A DNA stretch of 64,000 nucleotides from Berghia stephanieae (GCA_034508935.3 CM067444.1:23373867-23437866), one strand, 5' to 3'. Counted from the first letter of the stretch, positions 50,936-63,872 are shown. Made by a program: numbers and translations. The notes: generated from the letters alone by a model not told the origin.

Positions 50936-51133
50936 TATAGGATCTCGAAATAACTTAATAACAAAATGATTAAATACAAACGATAGTAATTTAATGAAAC
51001 TTGAATGATAATAAAAGGGAAAAGTTTGATCAGAAGTCTTAGCTTGTTGTTGTTATCAGTTCATGATTCGTGAGAGAGCGGAAGACTTCGCTCGCTTCGT
51101 CCAAAGCTCCATTCGTCTTTTTCGCTCCCTACA
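50936..51133 (-). repeat. 5' LTR of the CsRn1-clade element
   Basis: 198 bases, identical by eye to 46949-47146; followed on the plus strand by the duplicated target GGAT. Confidence 0.93.
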
Positions 51134-51137
51134 GGAT

Positions 51138-51672
51138 AAGGCCGGTCAAATATTATCTCCAAACTCAAACCCTTCTTACCAGCCTTATTATTAATTTTGT
51201 TGAAATACCAAAATAATTCATAGGAAAAGCCAAAACAGTATTGCTAGATTTAATGTTAATTTATATAAAGCAGAAATTAAATGATTCATTTTAATCTAAA
51301 AGATAATTGGATTTGGTATTTTGGCTTTTTTTTTTCAAATCGTATCATTTCACATATATTTTAGACAAATTAATCATACTAATTTCACAATCTATACATT
51401 ATCATTATTCATTATACACTTTGGCAAGTCAAGAAGATGTGATTTTAAAAATAATTAAATCAACACTTCAAAATTTATGTCCACTTCTATACGCAATTTA
51501 GCAAAAACAAAAAAAGTGATGCATAATTTGGCATTTTTCGTGTCGCATTTGGCATTTCTTGCTTTATAAATTAATCCTTCAACATGTGAACTGAAATACA
51601 AACAGGTAAGTTGTTATATAATATATATATATATATATCAAGGATTACTATACTGAACAGTATAGTTGTCCT

Positions 51673-51730
<58 letters not shown>

Positions 51731-51833
51731 ATATATATATATATATAATAATTTTTTTTCTCTTTTAAAATTATCTTTTCCATCAGAATATTGGCATTGA
51801 AAACAATTTGGTTTGAGGGTATATTTGTCAACA
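51138..51833. promoter_or_regulatory. 5' flank of ERAL1, with TA microsatellite
   Basis: AT-rich. A (TA)n tract at about 51618-51746 includes an inverted repeat (caaggattactatactg / cagtatagttgtccttg). It ends about 85 bases before the ERAL1 start codon, so it lies in the core promoter or 5' UTR. No TATA box can be separated from the repeat. Confidence 0.5.
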
Positions 51834-52362
51834 ATGGCCATCACGTGGAGTCTAAGACGCGCAGCAAGGAAAGGGGAATGGTCAAAGTTGTCCAGCAACA
51901 GAGTTTGTGCTGCCTTTCTTCAATCTCTTTCCATTTGTGATAGTAGGATGAGAATAAAGTCATGGATTCACACAACACAATCCACCCAATGTCATTCAGC
52001 AACTGAAAATGAGAAAACATATAAGACTGCAAGGTTTCCCGAAGACAAAGTCGTCGAGCGGCTAGTGGGGAATACACCTGGTAATTATGAATTTATAAGC
52101 CCCCATTTTATTCCATTCTCTCCCGTGAAAACTGGTGAAAGCAATAATCTCAAAACAAATGGTTAATAAAGCAGGACAGAAATTAATATTCTGCAATGTT
52201 TTACCCTTTTCAAGAACTACTTGCAATTATAGAATTGTTTGTCCTATTTCCAATGCAAGATCTCCCTTTATGACATAGGGGATGTAATAAAGTAATGATT
52301 GACAATAACACATATCTTGAATGAGAACCATTCCATGAGTTTATGAAATTATTTTAATTACA

Positions 52363-52439
<77 letters not shown>

Positions 52440-52688
52440 CTTAAATATATAGCCACAGAGCTGATGGACCAGGTTTCTTGTAGCATTAAATGGCTTTTGC
52501 TTCTTGTTACCTTTGGATAGGAACTTACTAGTCTATCACAAAGGTATAGAGAGAGAATAGGAAGAAGAGAAATGTCGGTTGATTTCAGTCTGTATGACGT
52601 AGTTTGATATATTATAAATTATTGTAACCATGCAACGTTATAGAAAGTATAAATAAATGACAAATTGCCATATTTATGAACAATAGAG

Positions 52689-52733
<45 letters not shown>

Positions 52734-55700
52734 TTTCTTCTAATTAAAGTAGTTCTTTTATTACAACTTGATGTCAAATCTATTTTTACGACAGAGCACA
52801 CAGTGCTTTATGTAAATGACAGCAGACTAACCAATGGCACTGTATGTACCCTGAGATCTATGGTCATATCATCACAAGTCCATGGATATCTCATTGGAAT
52901 CATTCATGGTGTGCTTCAGAAATCCACACTGAACTGCCTTGAAATTGATTTAAAGAAATGTTTTGATAAAACTACAAATCGAATTATATTAAACCTGACT
53001 TTCTGTTTTATTTTATTAAATGTTATTTCTGCTAATTGTTGATGAATGTTTTTCATATTCAATGTTTTGTTATTGGAGTCATGATTCCACAAGATCTTTT
53101 GGGTTTTTTTCAACAGACAGTCAACAGAGAAGACTCCTATTAAAGCCAGACTCACCTCCCGATTCACAGCTTTTACGTGTGGCTGTGATTGGGAGACCGA
53201 ATTGTGGCAAATCAACTTTAACTAATGCTCTCATGGGTTGGAGGGTAAGATTTTTTCACCATTTGAAAAATATTTCTTATTAAGGTGAGCTGTTTTAGTT
53301 TGAGTTTGAGCCAAATTCCCCGTTCATCAAGTTACCTGCTCTATTTGTTGTAATGAGAGACTTATGATATTATCTTTAGAATGTTGATGTCCCAACTGAC
53401 TAAATTGTAAAACACCTAAAGCAGGGCATTTATCGTCTATAACTATAAGGGCTATATAAATGCTTTTTTTTTCTCTAGTGTACTTCACTTCAAAATCCTT
53501 CTCATGACAGAAATTAACTTGCAAATTTAATATTTTTGTTATTGCTTTTTAATAACTTTGGATTTGAATTCTGGAACTATCTTTGTTTACTCTCTCACTT
53601 ATATAAATCTATTTTTTATCTGATGCAGGTAACTTCAGTATCTGAAAAGGTGCACACAACACGAAAGAACACAATGGGCATATTCACTCAAGATAAAACT
53701 CAAATTGTAAGTCCTATATTATTTTGCTTATTTTCATAATTTCCAATATTTTAGATTCTTGTCTCATATTGCTATTATGGTTCTTTTTATTCCTTTCTTT
53801 CTTCCACCTGTCCACCTTCTCCCTCCCTTCATCTTCCTCCTGTTCCTATTGCTCCTTCAATTTTTTATTAACCAGCATCAGGAAATAAGATACAGATGAG
53901 CAAAAAAATCCTTTTATTCTTGTAAGGGTCTGTTACACAGGAGGGATAATCCAGCCGTGTGCGGCTATGTGGTCTATGGTATGGCACTCGCCTTTGGATC
54001 AAAAGGTCCTGGGTTCGAGTCCTGCTCTTAGCGGCGCATAATTGAGTCCTCGGATAAGGCTCTTTATTCATATTCTGTCACCATCCTCATGTGTAAAATG
54101 AGTACCTGGCAGTTAACATTGTTGTCTCTGTCAGAGAAAAATGTGATATCTCCTAACAGGCGTAATGTCTTGTTCTACATGTTAAGTGTTGCTTTTGGCT
54201 AGGACCCCTTATAAAGCACTTTAAGCATGTTTAGTGATTATTGTGCTATATGAAAATGCTTAAGTTTGTATCAGCTGCTGCAGTACAGCACCACAAGTAG
54301 GCAAGGTGAAATGACATGGTCAACGTCATTAAGATCAGCAGGGAGTCAAACTTTGTACCATCTGGGTATTAAGATAAAGACCATTCCACTGTGCCGCACT
54401 GCTCCTTAAGCTAGTTATCTTAACCAATAAGTAATTCACTTCCAAATAAGAAAGCTTTGTAAAAAGCAAATTAAAATAGTGTAAATTTTAGAATCACTAG
54501 TAACATCGGAATATATTTGACCAACTTTGTTGAAGTATGATTCCAATTTCAACACATGATGAACTATTATACGTCCAAATTTTGTCAAATATTAATCTAT
54601 TTTCAGGTATTTTTGGATACCCCTGGAATACTTCTGCCAGGTAACAGAAAGAGGTAGTTGTTGAAAATGTTATTTTTCATCTTCATTATGCAGGTCTAAA
54701 AATGTAATCTAATTTTGTTTCATGAGTTCTATCTATTGCATTTTATGTATTCTACTTATTTTTGTTTCTTGCATAGTTATTGATGTAGAATCGTTTACAA
54801 ATTATAAATAAAGGGTTATTTTTCATATCTTTTTTTTCTTTCTGAAAGTTCTGCTCGTTTAGAAATCTAAGGGAGGAAATTATATTATCACTGACACTCT
54901 TCTAATGATTGAGAAAATTTTTTATTATTGCAGACACAAGCTAGAAAAAACACTTGAAATTGATCCTGCAAGAAGTTTGTCTACCGCTGATTTGGGTATG
55001 TATATTGATAAGCATTTTTGAGAATTTTATGATGAAAGCAGATGAATGAAATTTTATATGAACATTTAACATTTATTAGAGCATTTTGATTATGAATCTA
55101 GGCGACTACAGTGTTTACCAGTCGAAAAACTTTTTTAAAAAGTGAGCTTTTATATAGCGCAATATCCACTAAACATGATCAAAATGCTTTACAAGGGGTC
55201 CCTGGCCAACAGCAACACTTCATATGTAGGACGAGACATGAGGCCTGTTTGGCGATATTACAATTTTTTTGGACAGAGACAACACTGTTAACAGCCAGGT
55301 ACTCATTTTACACCTGAGTATGGTGAGAGAATGTGAGTAAAGAGCGTTTTCCAAGGACTCAACTTTGCGCCGAGTGAGGCTCAAACCCAGGAACTTCCAA
55401 TCAGAAAGCGAGTGTCATACCACAAGACCACATAGTCGCACATAGATTCTTAGAGAGAAAAGAAAAACTTGGGGTTTTATATTGAACTCTATCCATTAAA
55501 TTTGCTCAAAGTGCTTCTCATGGGGTCCCAAGCCAACAGCAACTCTTACTTGAGCATTTACTTCACATTTTGGACGAGACATGAGGTCTGTAAGGCGCTA
55601 TTGCAAGCTTTTTTAGACAGATACAATGATGTTACCAGCCAGGTAATCATTTTACACCTGAGTATGGTGAGAGAATGTGAGTTTGCTCTTCAGACCTTTC

Positions 55701-58561
55701 GCCGAGGACTCAACTTTGCCCTGCACAGCTCAAACCAAGGACTTACTGGTCCTAAGGTGAGTGTCATACCACAAGACCACAAAGCCACACAAAAACATCT
55801 TCTAAATCATGCAATACAAGAATGCCACGATTGAACTCAGTGATTTTATTGTTTGGTTTGGATCTTATTTAACTTTTAGGCCTTCAGAGCCATGAGGCTG
55901 GTGTTTATCCTGGTTTCTGTAGGGCTAAACAGACAATAGCAATTGTTTGGTTCCCTTTGGATAGAACGTTAATGTTCTACCAACTGAGCTATTGGGACCT
56001 CTAATGATATACAAACTCTGATAATTCTTCTTCTTCTTCTTCTTCTTCTTCTGCTTCTTTCTTCTTCTTCTTCTTCTTCTTCTTCTTCTTCTTCTTCTTC
56101 TTCTTCTTCTTCTTCTTCTTCTTCTTCTTCTTCTTCTTCTTTCTTCTTCTTCTTCTTCCTCCCCCTATTTTTTTCTTTAAAGTAAGTTTATAAAAGTCAT
56201 TTAATACAGAAACGAAGTGAAACTGCACAGACTCACCTCTCAGGACACAAACTCATTACCAACCGTTTAATTGAAAAACGGGGTTAAAAAGTCTGCGGTT
56301 TTTATTTTTATACCAGAGAAGAATATCACAGTCTGTAACCATTAAATAAACATAATGTGAGAAAGTATGTATAGACTTTAACATTGATTTTTTCTTTCTT
56401 TTTTTTTTCAATATTTTGATTTAGTTGTCACAATGGTTGATGCCTCATGTAAACAAGCAACCAAAGTCATGGACCCTAATATAATGCAATTGTTGTTTTT
56501 GTATCACAATATTCCATCTGTATTGGTTCTAAATAAAGTAAGTCAATGTATGTATGTGATATCACTATTTAATATTGAATCTCTCAGAGTAACACCTTAA
56601 CCATTGATCTAAATAAAGCTTTAAAAATCTTTGGGCACTGCTATTATGTTTAAGATTACCTTTCTTATCTTCGTTGTGAACCGATAAAAATGACCTGCTT
56701 CAAAAAGCATTTTGAGAACTGTTAAATTCACTGTTCAATATCTATGTCGGACATGCCTTTTGCTCCCTTTTGGTCTCCACTGGATGCTTTACATGATGGA
56801 TAAAATATGTGTTGTGTGACTTTTTAACTATTGTTTTGGAGTGACATGTGATTAGTTTTTATGTTTGTGCACCTACTGTTATGTCTGTTGCTTTACTAAT
56901 TTAGTTACTTGATCCCCAAGGCCGTTAAAGATTGTTAGCCGAAAATTTTTTCTTCTCAGATTGACCTCTTGAAGAAGAAGGATTCTCTCCTCCAAGTTGT
57001 TCGTATATTGACTGATGGTGTGATTGGTGGGCAATCACATGACAGAAGTGGAAAAAGGAAATCGAGGAGTCAGATGTTTGATGCTGTGGCTGGAGATTCA
57101 AAGAATGCTGGAATGGCAACACCAAAATTAGATGGTAAACTTGACTTGACTTAACTTACATGGCCTTTTCTATAAATTTGGCCGCCCTGCCTGTTATTGA
57201 AAAATGAATGTTTTATAATCATTGTGGACAAACCTTAGCTGTTATTGAATGTCTCTCATCACCTTGAACCCAAAAAATATTTGGGATTTTTATCTCAGAT
57301 TGCCATCATGTTGAGATGAACTAGATTCTGAAACAAGACTATCTATTTCTATTTCATATTTGTGATCATTTGAAATTTAAATTTTCTTTTTAGCATAAAA
57401 CTATGTTGGTACTGGCTAGCATATTTTCTTTATTTCTTTATAAATTTTCATTAGATGAAAACCAGCTCACCTCAAAAATAATAAATTAAATTTTCAACAC
57501 ACACCTTTGAAGCTTTTGGCATAAATCCGAAAAATTAATTGTCGAAAATGGCTCTAGAGAAATAACTACTAAACCAAAATGTGCTATAAAAGAAGATAAT
57601 ATTTGAGCTTTACAAGTATTTTATGAACAATTATTAATATTAAGAAGAACAGATTAATTGAATGCATGCTTGACTTCATTTATTTCCAATTTTGAATTAT
57701 TTACAATAATCTCTCCTTTTTAGACTTTCATACAGACTTTACACCTTTGACTGCTGAGCCAAGCTGGGAAGAATATTTTGATCAAGTGCGCCGAGCCAGA
57801 CAAGTTGTGAGCAAACGAAATGGGTGGCCACTTTTCTCTGAAGTATTTCCAGTATCATCTTTAAAAGGGGATGGTGTTGAAAGATTGAAGGTAAGAGATT
57901 CTATGACGAATAAGATCTGAAAAAGTGTGGATGACAAAACCTATTTTGTCACTTTGATATTTAATGAACAAGAAAGATCTATGGGAAGTTACAGGACTGT
58001 TTCATTTGCAGCTTCTTTTCAGTACTCTAGTTGGTATATTATCTGGACCCACCTCTACAATGCATCAAGACAAAGTAGTTTATTTTTTCACTACATTTTC
58101 AATGACACGGAAATCTTGAATATAGGACCAGGCCTATTTGTTCAAGATTTCCTTGTTTTGAGATTTCTGTGTTGAGTATTTTACAAAGAATGTGAGGGGT
58201 TAAACGTGGGTGGTTTAGGTACAGTCTCATTACAATGAGGTATGTGTGCAGCGTTTAGTGCATCGTGTTTCATTCGATAACAGGTGGTTATCTCTCCCTT
58301 CAGTGTACCATACTAAGAAGACATAGCCATCACATTGCATTGTTGATTACACTCAGCATTGGACGTCATTGTCTAAGAATCTGGTTCCTAATCATTACCT
58401 CTCTTCAATGATCTCCCTGGCATCTCTCTTTTCACCTTATCTCCTTACCCCTAATCACTTCTTTTATTTTAACACATAACAGTAGCAGTCTCATGACATC
58501 ACTACCTCGCTTGTCTCCCACTGGTACTGGTACACGTTAGAGTGAAGTGTCGCATGCACAC

Positions 58562-58626
<65 letters not shown>

Positions 58627-60868
58627 TTTCATGTTGCCAGTACTATGGAAATAGAGGGATTAAAACAGGGAATTGAGATATGTTCTAGATTTCTGTGATT
58701 TCGAGATTTTCAGTTCTAGATTTCTGTGATTTCGAGATTTTCATGTTGAAATTTGTTTTTGAGGTCTATCCTACAAAAGGAGTCACAATGGTTCAGTAGG
58801 GAATGTTGATAGCTCAAACTGTAACTCACAAATGAAGAGATCAGTATTGTTCTCAATTTCAGTCAGGGTTTGTTTTGGGTTTTTTAAAACTGTTCATGCA
58901 ACACTATTTTTGTAACAGAATTTGTTAAATCCTGCTAATTTAAAAGGTAATAAGTGTGATTGCTGATGTCCATTTTACACCAAGAGACTGATTTTTAGAT
59001 AATTAATAATAAGCCAGATAACCCACACAAAGCAAGCAATTGGCACAAAGTCTCTCGCTCAAAAGAAAATAAGTAGATAAAGAGAGGAGCTCAAATTCAG
59101 ATCCTGTAGATATTCTCTCGAATCCTAATCCTATTGGCCATCTAACACCTCTTAATTGAAAGTAGCCTTGACTAAGAGATTAGACCCCTATTTAATTGAA
59201 TACTACTCTATGATATCACTTACACTGCTGTGAACTTTTTTGTCCATCAAGGATTACCTTGTTTCCCAAGCAGTTTCGAGACCATGGGACTATCACAGCA
59301 GTCTTGTGACAGACCAAACCCCAGAGGAGGTTATTTTGATGTGCATCCGAGAGAAAATATTGGATAATCTGAGGAATGAAGTCCCCTACCAACTTGGATT
59401 GGTAATTTTATTGTTTATTGAGGGGGGGGGGGGGGGTATTTTGTTTTTGTTATACTGTTTTCTTTTGGGGGTTTTTTTTTTTTCCGTTTGGAGTTTTTTC
59501 TCAAACTTCTTTCAAATGTGTACATCTTCTCTTTATTAGTTTTCCTATACATAATTAGTAATGACCTCTTGATAAAGTCTATATGATTGTATCCTAGTCA
59601 AAGCGCTGTGGTGATAAGTTCTTGAGGAAAGCTTTTTACTTGTAATTTGAACGTTACTATAAGAGATGGTCACTAAATTAAAAGTTTTCCGACCATCAAA
59701 ATTGCCTCTGTCATGAAATAGTCACAACAGGACAGTAGATCCTAATCATTTGATTTTATAATTTCTTACCTTAACTTTCTGAAGATGCATCCCATAAATA
59801 TACTGGACCAATTGTCGGCCATGTAGACTCATCCTGTATATATGCAGGATTGCACAGTGTGAAAATTAATTTCGTTTTTTATGTGCTTGTGAATGCGGGA
59901 CTCGCTTTCACCATTAGTTAAACATTTTACCATCCAATGGTGCAGGGCAGTATCAATACTCGATAACTAGTTTCGATTTTATAGAGATTTATAGAAAGTC
60001 AGTCTAGATGGGCAAAGACTCGATATTTATCGATATTTTTAGCTTCAGAAATGCTTTGAAATATACCATTCAGAAGAGAATTATGCTCAAGAATGACACT
60101 TTATTAGTTACTTTTAACCTTTTTTATGCGTTGTTGGGTGTTTTCTTTTATTTTATGTTCTAATTAATACTCAAAATCAGTTTTTATTCAATACAAGTTG
60201 TTTTCCCGGAATTTTTGCAGAAAACCAAACAATACACATTTTCGATAAATCACATCATTAAAATTATAACAGATAGAGTTATGCAGTTTATTTTATATAT
60301 AACAGTCAGTATCAAACCAATCGTATCACATTCATGAAGATACAACACTAACTTTATGAATAACTTGGTTTTTCAAAACCATAAAAGAAAAAGTCTTCAA
60401 CGCTCGCAGAGGTTTAAAAAAAAACCTTTCTCAAGATAGTTAAAGTCGAGAATCTGATCCAATTTCTGCTTGCCATTTTACTTAAAGTGTCACAAAAATA
60501 CTAGTCAAGGCAAAAAAAAAAATTCAGTTTGGTTATATATAGAATTCCAAAATGAAATATGTTTTCAAAGTACATTAGATTCATATTTTTAACTCTATCC
60601 AGACCACTGACAAAATATACAGAGAAAATAACTGTTTACACTTTGTCAATGTTTTTTCCTAGGACATAGTGTTGCTAGAAATGGATGAAGAGGATGATCT
60701 GCTCAACATCATCATCAATATCAAATGTGCCACGCCAAGACAGCTGGTAAGTTCTCATACTTTAATCATGAGGTAGCATTTGAAATCTGACAATATAGTT
60801 TGATTCCCATTTTAACGAATATTATTCCTTCCTTTCTACTACAGAATAATGCAAATGTTGCTGCTTGA
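51834..60868 (+). CDS. ERAL1: ERAL1, Era-like mitochondrial GTPase; KH domain not found
   Basis: Eleven phase-consistent exons: 51834-52080, 53117-53244, 53629-53706, 54607-54653, 54934-54995, 56425-56537, 56960-57134, 57724-57890, 59252-59401, 60663-60746 and 60845-60868 (TGA 60866-60868); 424 residues. The Arg/Ser-rich, acid-poor N-terminus starting [14 protein letters not shown] fits a mitochondrial presequence. GTPase motifs: G1 GRPNCGKS, G2 [10 protein letters not shown]3 DTPG, G4 NKID (split between exons 6 and 7) and G5 [25 protein letters not shown] is characteristic of the Era family. ERAL1 binds the 3' end of the small mitochondrial rRNA through a C-terminal KH domain during small-subunit assembly. 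Here the frame stops after ATPRQL-NNANVAA, before the KH GXXG loop, and AATAAA follows at 60879-60884. Human ERAL1 is 437 residues, but its KH occupies the last 70 or so. The last exon could be an alternative end. Confidence 0.93.
52363..52440. repeat. (TTA)n microsatellite
   Basis: Pure ATT repeats in ERAL1 intron 1. A second shorter tract of the same unit lies at 52691-52732. Confidence 0.95.
53955..54268 (+). mobile_element. SINE family 1, complete, in ERAL1 intron 3
   Basis: Head tgtgcggctatgtggtctat, ggttcgagtcc B box, and tail attgtgctatatgaaaatgc. Several percent diverged from the 9602 copy. Confidence 0.85.
55140..55445 (-). mobile_element. SINE family 1, complete, in ERAL1 intron 5
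   Basis: Plus strand starts gagcttttatatagcgcaat and ends accacatagtcgcaca, the complement of the tRNA-like head with its B box (gaggctcaaaccc). Confidence 0.85.
55468..55795 (-). mobile_element. SINE family 1, diverged, next to the previous copy
   Basis: Same orientation and order of blocks (ttttatattgaactctatcc, gtgcttctcatggggtccc, cacctgagtatggtgagag, accacaagaccacaaagcc), but clearly older than its neighbour. Confidence 0.75.
55876..56160 (-). mobile_element. SINE family 2 fragment followed by (TTC)n
   Basis: ccttcagagccatgaggctg, ccctttggatagaacg and, on the minus strand, an A box tagctcagttggtagaac. The (TTC)n tract at 56025-56158 directly abuts it, as at 4130-4286, although here on the head side. 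Confidence 0.7.
58555..58624. repeat. (CT)n microsatellite
   Basis: About 65 bases of CT repeats in ERAL1 intron 8; a 31-base unit (gttctagatttctgtgattt...) is tandemly duplicated nearby at 58682-58743. Confidence 0.93.
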
Positions 60869-61674
60869 AGTTCCAAGAAATAAATAACAATTGACAAATA
60901 GAATGGTGGCTTCAATGTAGTAAACAAAGGCAGATAATGTGGACATTTCGAGTTTCCCCCTTTTCAACAAAACATGAGGAATGAAACACTTAAGACTAAA
61001 GATATCTTTAGTGTTTAATTCATTGTATTGTGTTGACAATAGGTAGTCTAAACCCGTCTCTGAGTAAGCAAGTGAGACCGATATTTCGGTCATTTTGGTC
61101 AACTTCACTGCTCCATTAAATAAAAACCATCAAAGTTATGACAATGAAACTTTGAGCAAACGACAGTGCTTTCTTTTCTCTTTCGTTTCATGGTATTTTT
61201 ATTTTGTTAAAAGAATATTTACATTTTCAAAATATTTTTTACAATATGCATACTTTCACGGCCAAACGCGCACAGAAAATCGTGGTCCAGAGCACCTACT
61301 GCTGTTTAAAGTCTTGGCAACAAGCGCCGTGGAATCATATTCGCATGAGAAGTGTATGTTTTTGTTGTCGAAATATCACTCTTTCTAGTGGTGTCACGGG
61401 CTAATTTCTAAGTTGGCTACAAGTGGGCTAAAATCTCATTTTAATTTTTCAAATAACAAAAAAATGCATTTTTACTGGAAAAATCGGAAAACCCTTACCA
61501 TCATATTAAAATTCAGCCTTTTTTCTTTATAATATCAAAAAATCCTAATAATACCAAACCACGGCGCTTGTTGCGTCAATTTACAAAACAGCCGGTCGAA
61601 GCCACTTTCTTTTTCTACCGTACGCCATTACTGCAATGTGTGTGTAGCTACTGCTCTCACATTTTTTCATCGTT
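60869..61674. other. Between ERAL1 and the next gene
   Basis: No KH-encoding exon or other coding exon found on the plus strand here. The segment just before 61675 is less AT-rich and may hold the promoter of the next gene. Confidence 0.45.
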
Positions 61675-62910
61675 ATGGCGACCTCACGGTCTGAAACTGC
61701 CAACATCTTGCACAAACTAATTGGTAAGTGTTACTATATATTGTTTTCAGTCATGATTTGAAAAGTTAATAGATAAATATTAGTTTATTTTGATTTAATT
61801 GCCCAAGTCACTGTCATCGAGTCATCACTGCCATCCGTCGACCAACCGGTCACTTTCTAAAGTTTGTTTATTTTCTTCAGTTCGGTCAATTCACAGTCTG
61901 ACTATCGAATTTGTATTTTCAAAAGTATATTTCAATTTATAGCCTATTGATTTGTTTCTCTTTTGTTTATTTTAACTGATATATTAGCTGGTGTTGATGC
62001 GTTTTTCTCGTATTCTGAATCAGAATGGCTGCCAAAAATATGGTCTTATTTCAGTTTTCTGATCGAAGTGGACTAGTCCATTATATAGAATGGGGGTTGT
62101 CATAGATTATAAATTGAGTTTTGCTTTTCGATTTTAAGTTATCAAAGGTCTCCCATTGAGATTTATTGTATTATTTACCGACCAAAAGAGTTATCAAAGA
62201 CACTGGCAGGCACAAGTTCATCATTTAATGAAAATATTTTGAGATACGTACCCCGTATTTTAGCTCATTAACCTTAAGCAGCCTGTTGATTTGGAACAGT
62301 CCAAAGCTGTTGATATATTAGACATTTTTTCTATTAACCTTTTAGATTATTAAATTATTAGTTCTTTAAACTTCTACTTAGCTAATAATAATGTAGGCTT
62401 TGTTTTAGTTATTGATATTGATAATGATATTTGCATTCATAGTTTTTGGGCTTTTAAAAAAGCCCCCCCCCCCCCCCTTCTCTCTCTCTCTCATATTTTT
62501 TTCTCAGCCAACATGCTATATTCTTATTTGATTTATTATTGTACTTTCAAATGGAATAAGAACATTTTCTCTTGCATCTATTTTACGGATGATATATATA
62601 TTATATTTATTATATAGCTGGGTTTTCGGATTGATTTCCTAAGCAGAATGTGCTTATATTTGATGTCATGATTGGATAGTTTTATTTTGATATTCTAATC
62701 TACATGTGAGGTCTAGGAAGAAATTGTCATAAACATTCATTTATCTTTTTTTCTTTCACCACAGCGGATGATAGCTACCATGCCATGTTTAAAAGGTTTA
62801 CCAGAGAAGAAAAGGGAAGAAGACCTGATGCCAATCCACCAACCCTCACCAATCGAGTGCTTGTCCAGCTGTGGGATATCATGCTGTTCAGTGGCCAAGA
62901 ACAGAAGATG
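61675..62910 (+). CDS. Unrecognised gene, first two coding exons
   Basis: Exon 61675-61723 (ATG, then MATSRSETANILHKLI) has a GTAAGT donor in phase 1. Exon 62765-62910 has a CACAG acceptor and GTATGT donor and reads ADDSYHAMFKRFTREEKGRR and DANPPTLTNRVLVQLWDIM, ending FSGQEQKM in phase 0. The joined 65 residues have no stop and a soluble, helix-like composition. There is no signal peptide or membrane segment. I do not recognise the family. The gene continues, but its next exons are probably beyond the window. Confidence 0.65.
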
Positions 62911-63787
62911 GTATGTTACACCTACTCTTATGTCATACCCAATTTTCCTGTAATGTGTGTTTAAGAATGTTGCTATGGTATGGATAGTGAAAGTACCGTC
63001 TTTTTAGCACAAATACAAAACATTTATAAAACACTTATTCGAAGTAAACAGCATGACTGGTTTACAATTTGTTTAACTAATTACTGTTTTTAAGTTGATC
63101 CCGTCTTGATGTTTAAAGTATTTATTTAGCTTAATAGTAGGTACCACAAGTTGTCCGCCGCGCACGGTGGAAACTCGCCGGCCGCGGGCAAGAAAAATTA
63201 AATTCTCCTATTTTCAACAGGCCACTACTCGAAAGCCTTGTAATCGATACCAATAAAAGTTGCACACATGAAAACTCTACCCTTTGGACGCTGAAATATA
63301 TAAATATGAAGTATGTAGTTCTTCTCTAAGTGTTTCAATTCTCGTGTCAAAAAGGTATACCTTTTCACAGATTGTGCGGCAGGCTGCCGTAAGTGAGACG
63401 AGCGTTATTTCGGTTCATTTCATTCAAAATAACATCGCTCGACCAGGAATTGAGATATCGATATAATTTTTTCGATACCGTGCAGGGGAGATTACTGCCG
63501 TCACTTTCATGCCACTTTCTTCTATGGCGGCTTAGTGGAAGGTTGTGAAATCGTTGAATGAACACTTTCATGACTTCGTAGACGGCATTTCCCAAGTTTT
63601 TCAAAATACAAAGTGGTATACTTATAAAGCTCATTAATTGCTCTTTTTAAATGAGCATGATTTATAAACATATTTGTTTCCCTGCTCGAGCGGTTCTTTG
63701 TTAAACCCGCCTTCCCATGCAAACAATCTCCCTGCGAGAGTCGACCATCGCTGTACCGAGTGACTGGAGTGGGTCACGGCTTTTCCA
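62911..63787. other. Intron or inter-exon region with CpG-rich patch
   Basis: Around 63150-63190 there is an unusual GC/CpG-rich stretch (gtccgccgcgcacggtgg, cgccggccgcgggc) in otherwise AT-rich DNA, possibly part of a promoter for the start at 63788. Confidence 0.4.
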
Positions 63788-63872
63788 ATGGCCGACGCAT
63801 CCCCCGTAATGGCTGGCCCGGAGATGGAAAATCACCACACGCTTGTAGAAACTGTCTTAAATCCTTCAATCC
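63788..63872 (+). CDS. Possible first coding exon of another gene or alternative first exon
   Basis: ATG at 63788 with MADASPVMAGPEMENHHT and LVETVLNPSI, ending at a strong GTGAGT donor at 63873 in phase 1. The phase-1 end equals that of the exon at 61675-61723, so it could be an alternative first exon or a separate gene whose remainder lies past the window. Not recognised. Confidence 0.45.

Larger units (their letters stand above)
46949..51133 (-). mobile_element. CsRn1-clade Ty3/Gypsy LTR retrotransposon, very young
   Basis: A 4,185-base element reading on the minus strand, with 198-base LTRs at both ends that appear identical, and a 4-base target duplication GGAT at 46945-46948 and 51134-51137. 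A primer binding site complementary to tRNA-Trp, a CHCC-type Gag motif and the pol order protease, RT, RNase H, integrase place it in the CsRn1/Kabuki clade. Gag and pol lie in different frames, as is common in Gypsy elements that use frameshifting. It looks nearly whole, with about one apparent interruption within pol. Identical LTRs imply a recent insertion. It lies between the divergent DNTTIP1-like and ERAL1 genes. Confidence 0.95.

Noticed and set aside
51813-51836. Upstream start at 51813 for ERAL1
   Set aside because: The ORF can open earlier, but ATG 51834 has a better context and gives a cleaner mitochondrial presequence; 51813 would add seven residues with little support.
52803-53042. 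79-codon frame as an extra ERAL1 exon
   Set aside because: Exon 1 and exon 53117-53244 already join in phase, and the frame has no homology to the family.
62768-62953. 61-codon frame MIATMPCLKGLPEKK...
   Set aside because: Out of frame with the spliced exon 62765-62910, whose frame fits both the acceptor and the preceding exon phase.
60869-63787. Missing ERAL1 KH exon
   Set aside because: Read on the plus strand for a GXXG-containing frame with splice sites; none was convincing, so no KH exon is annotated.
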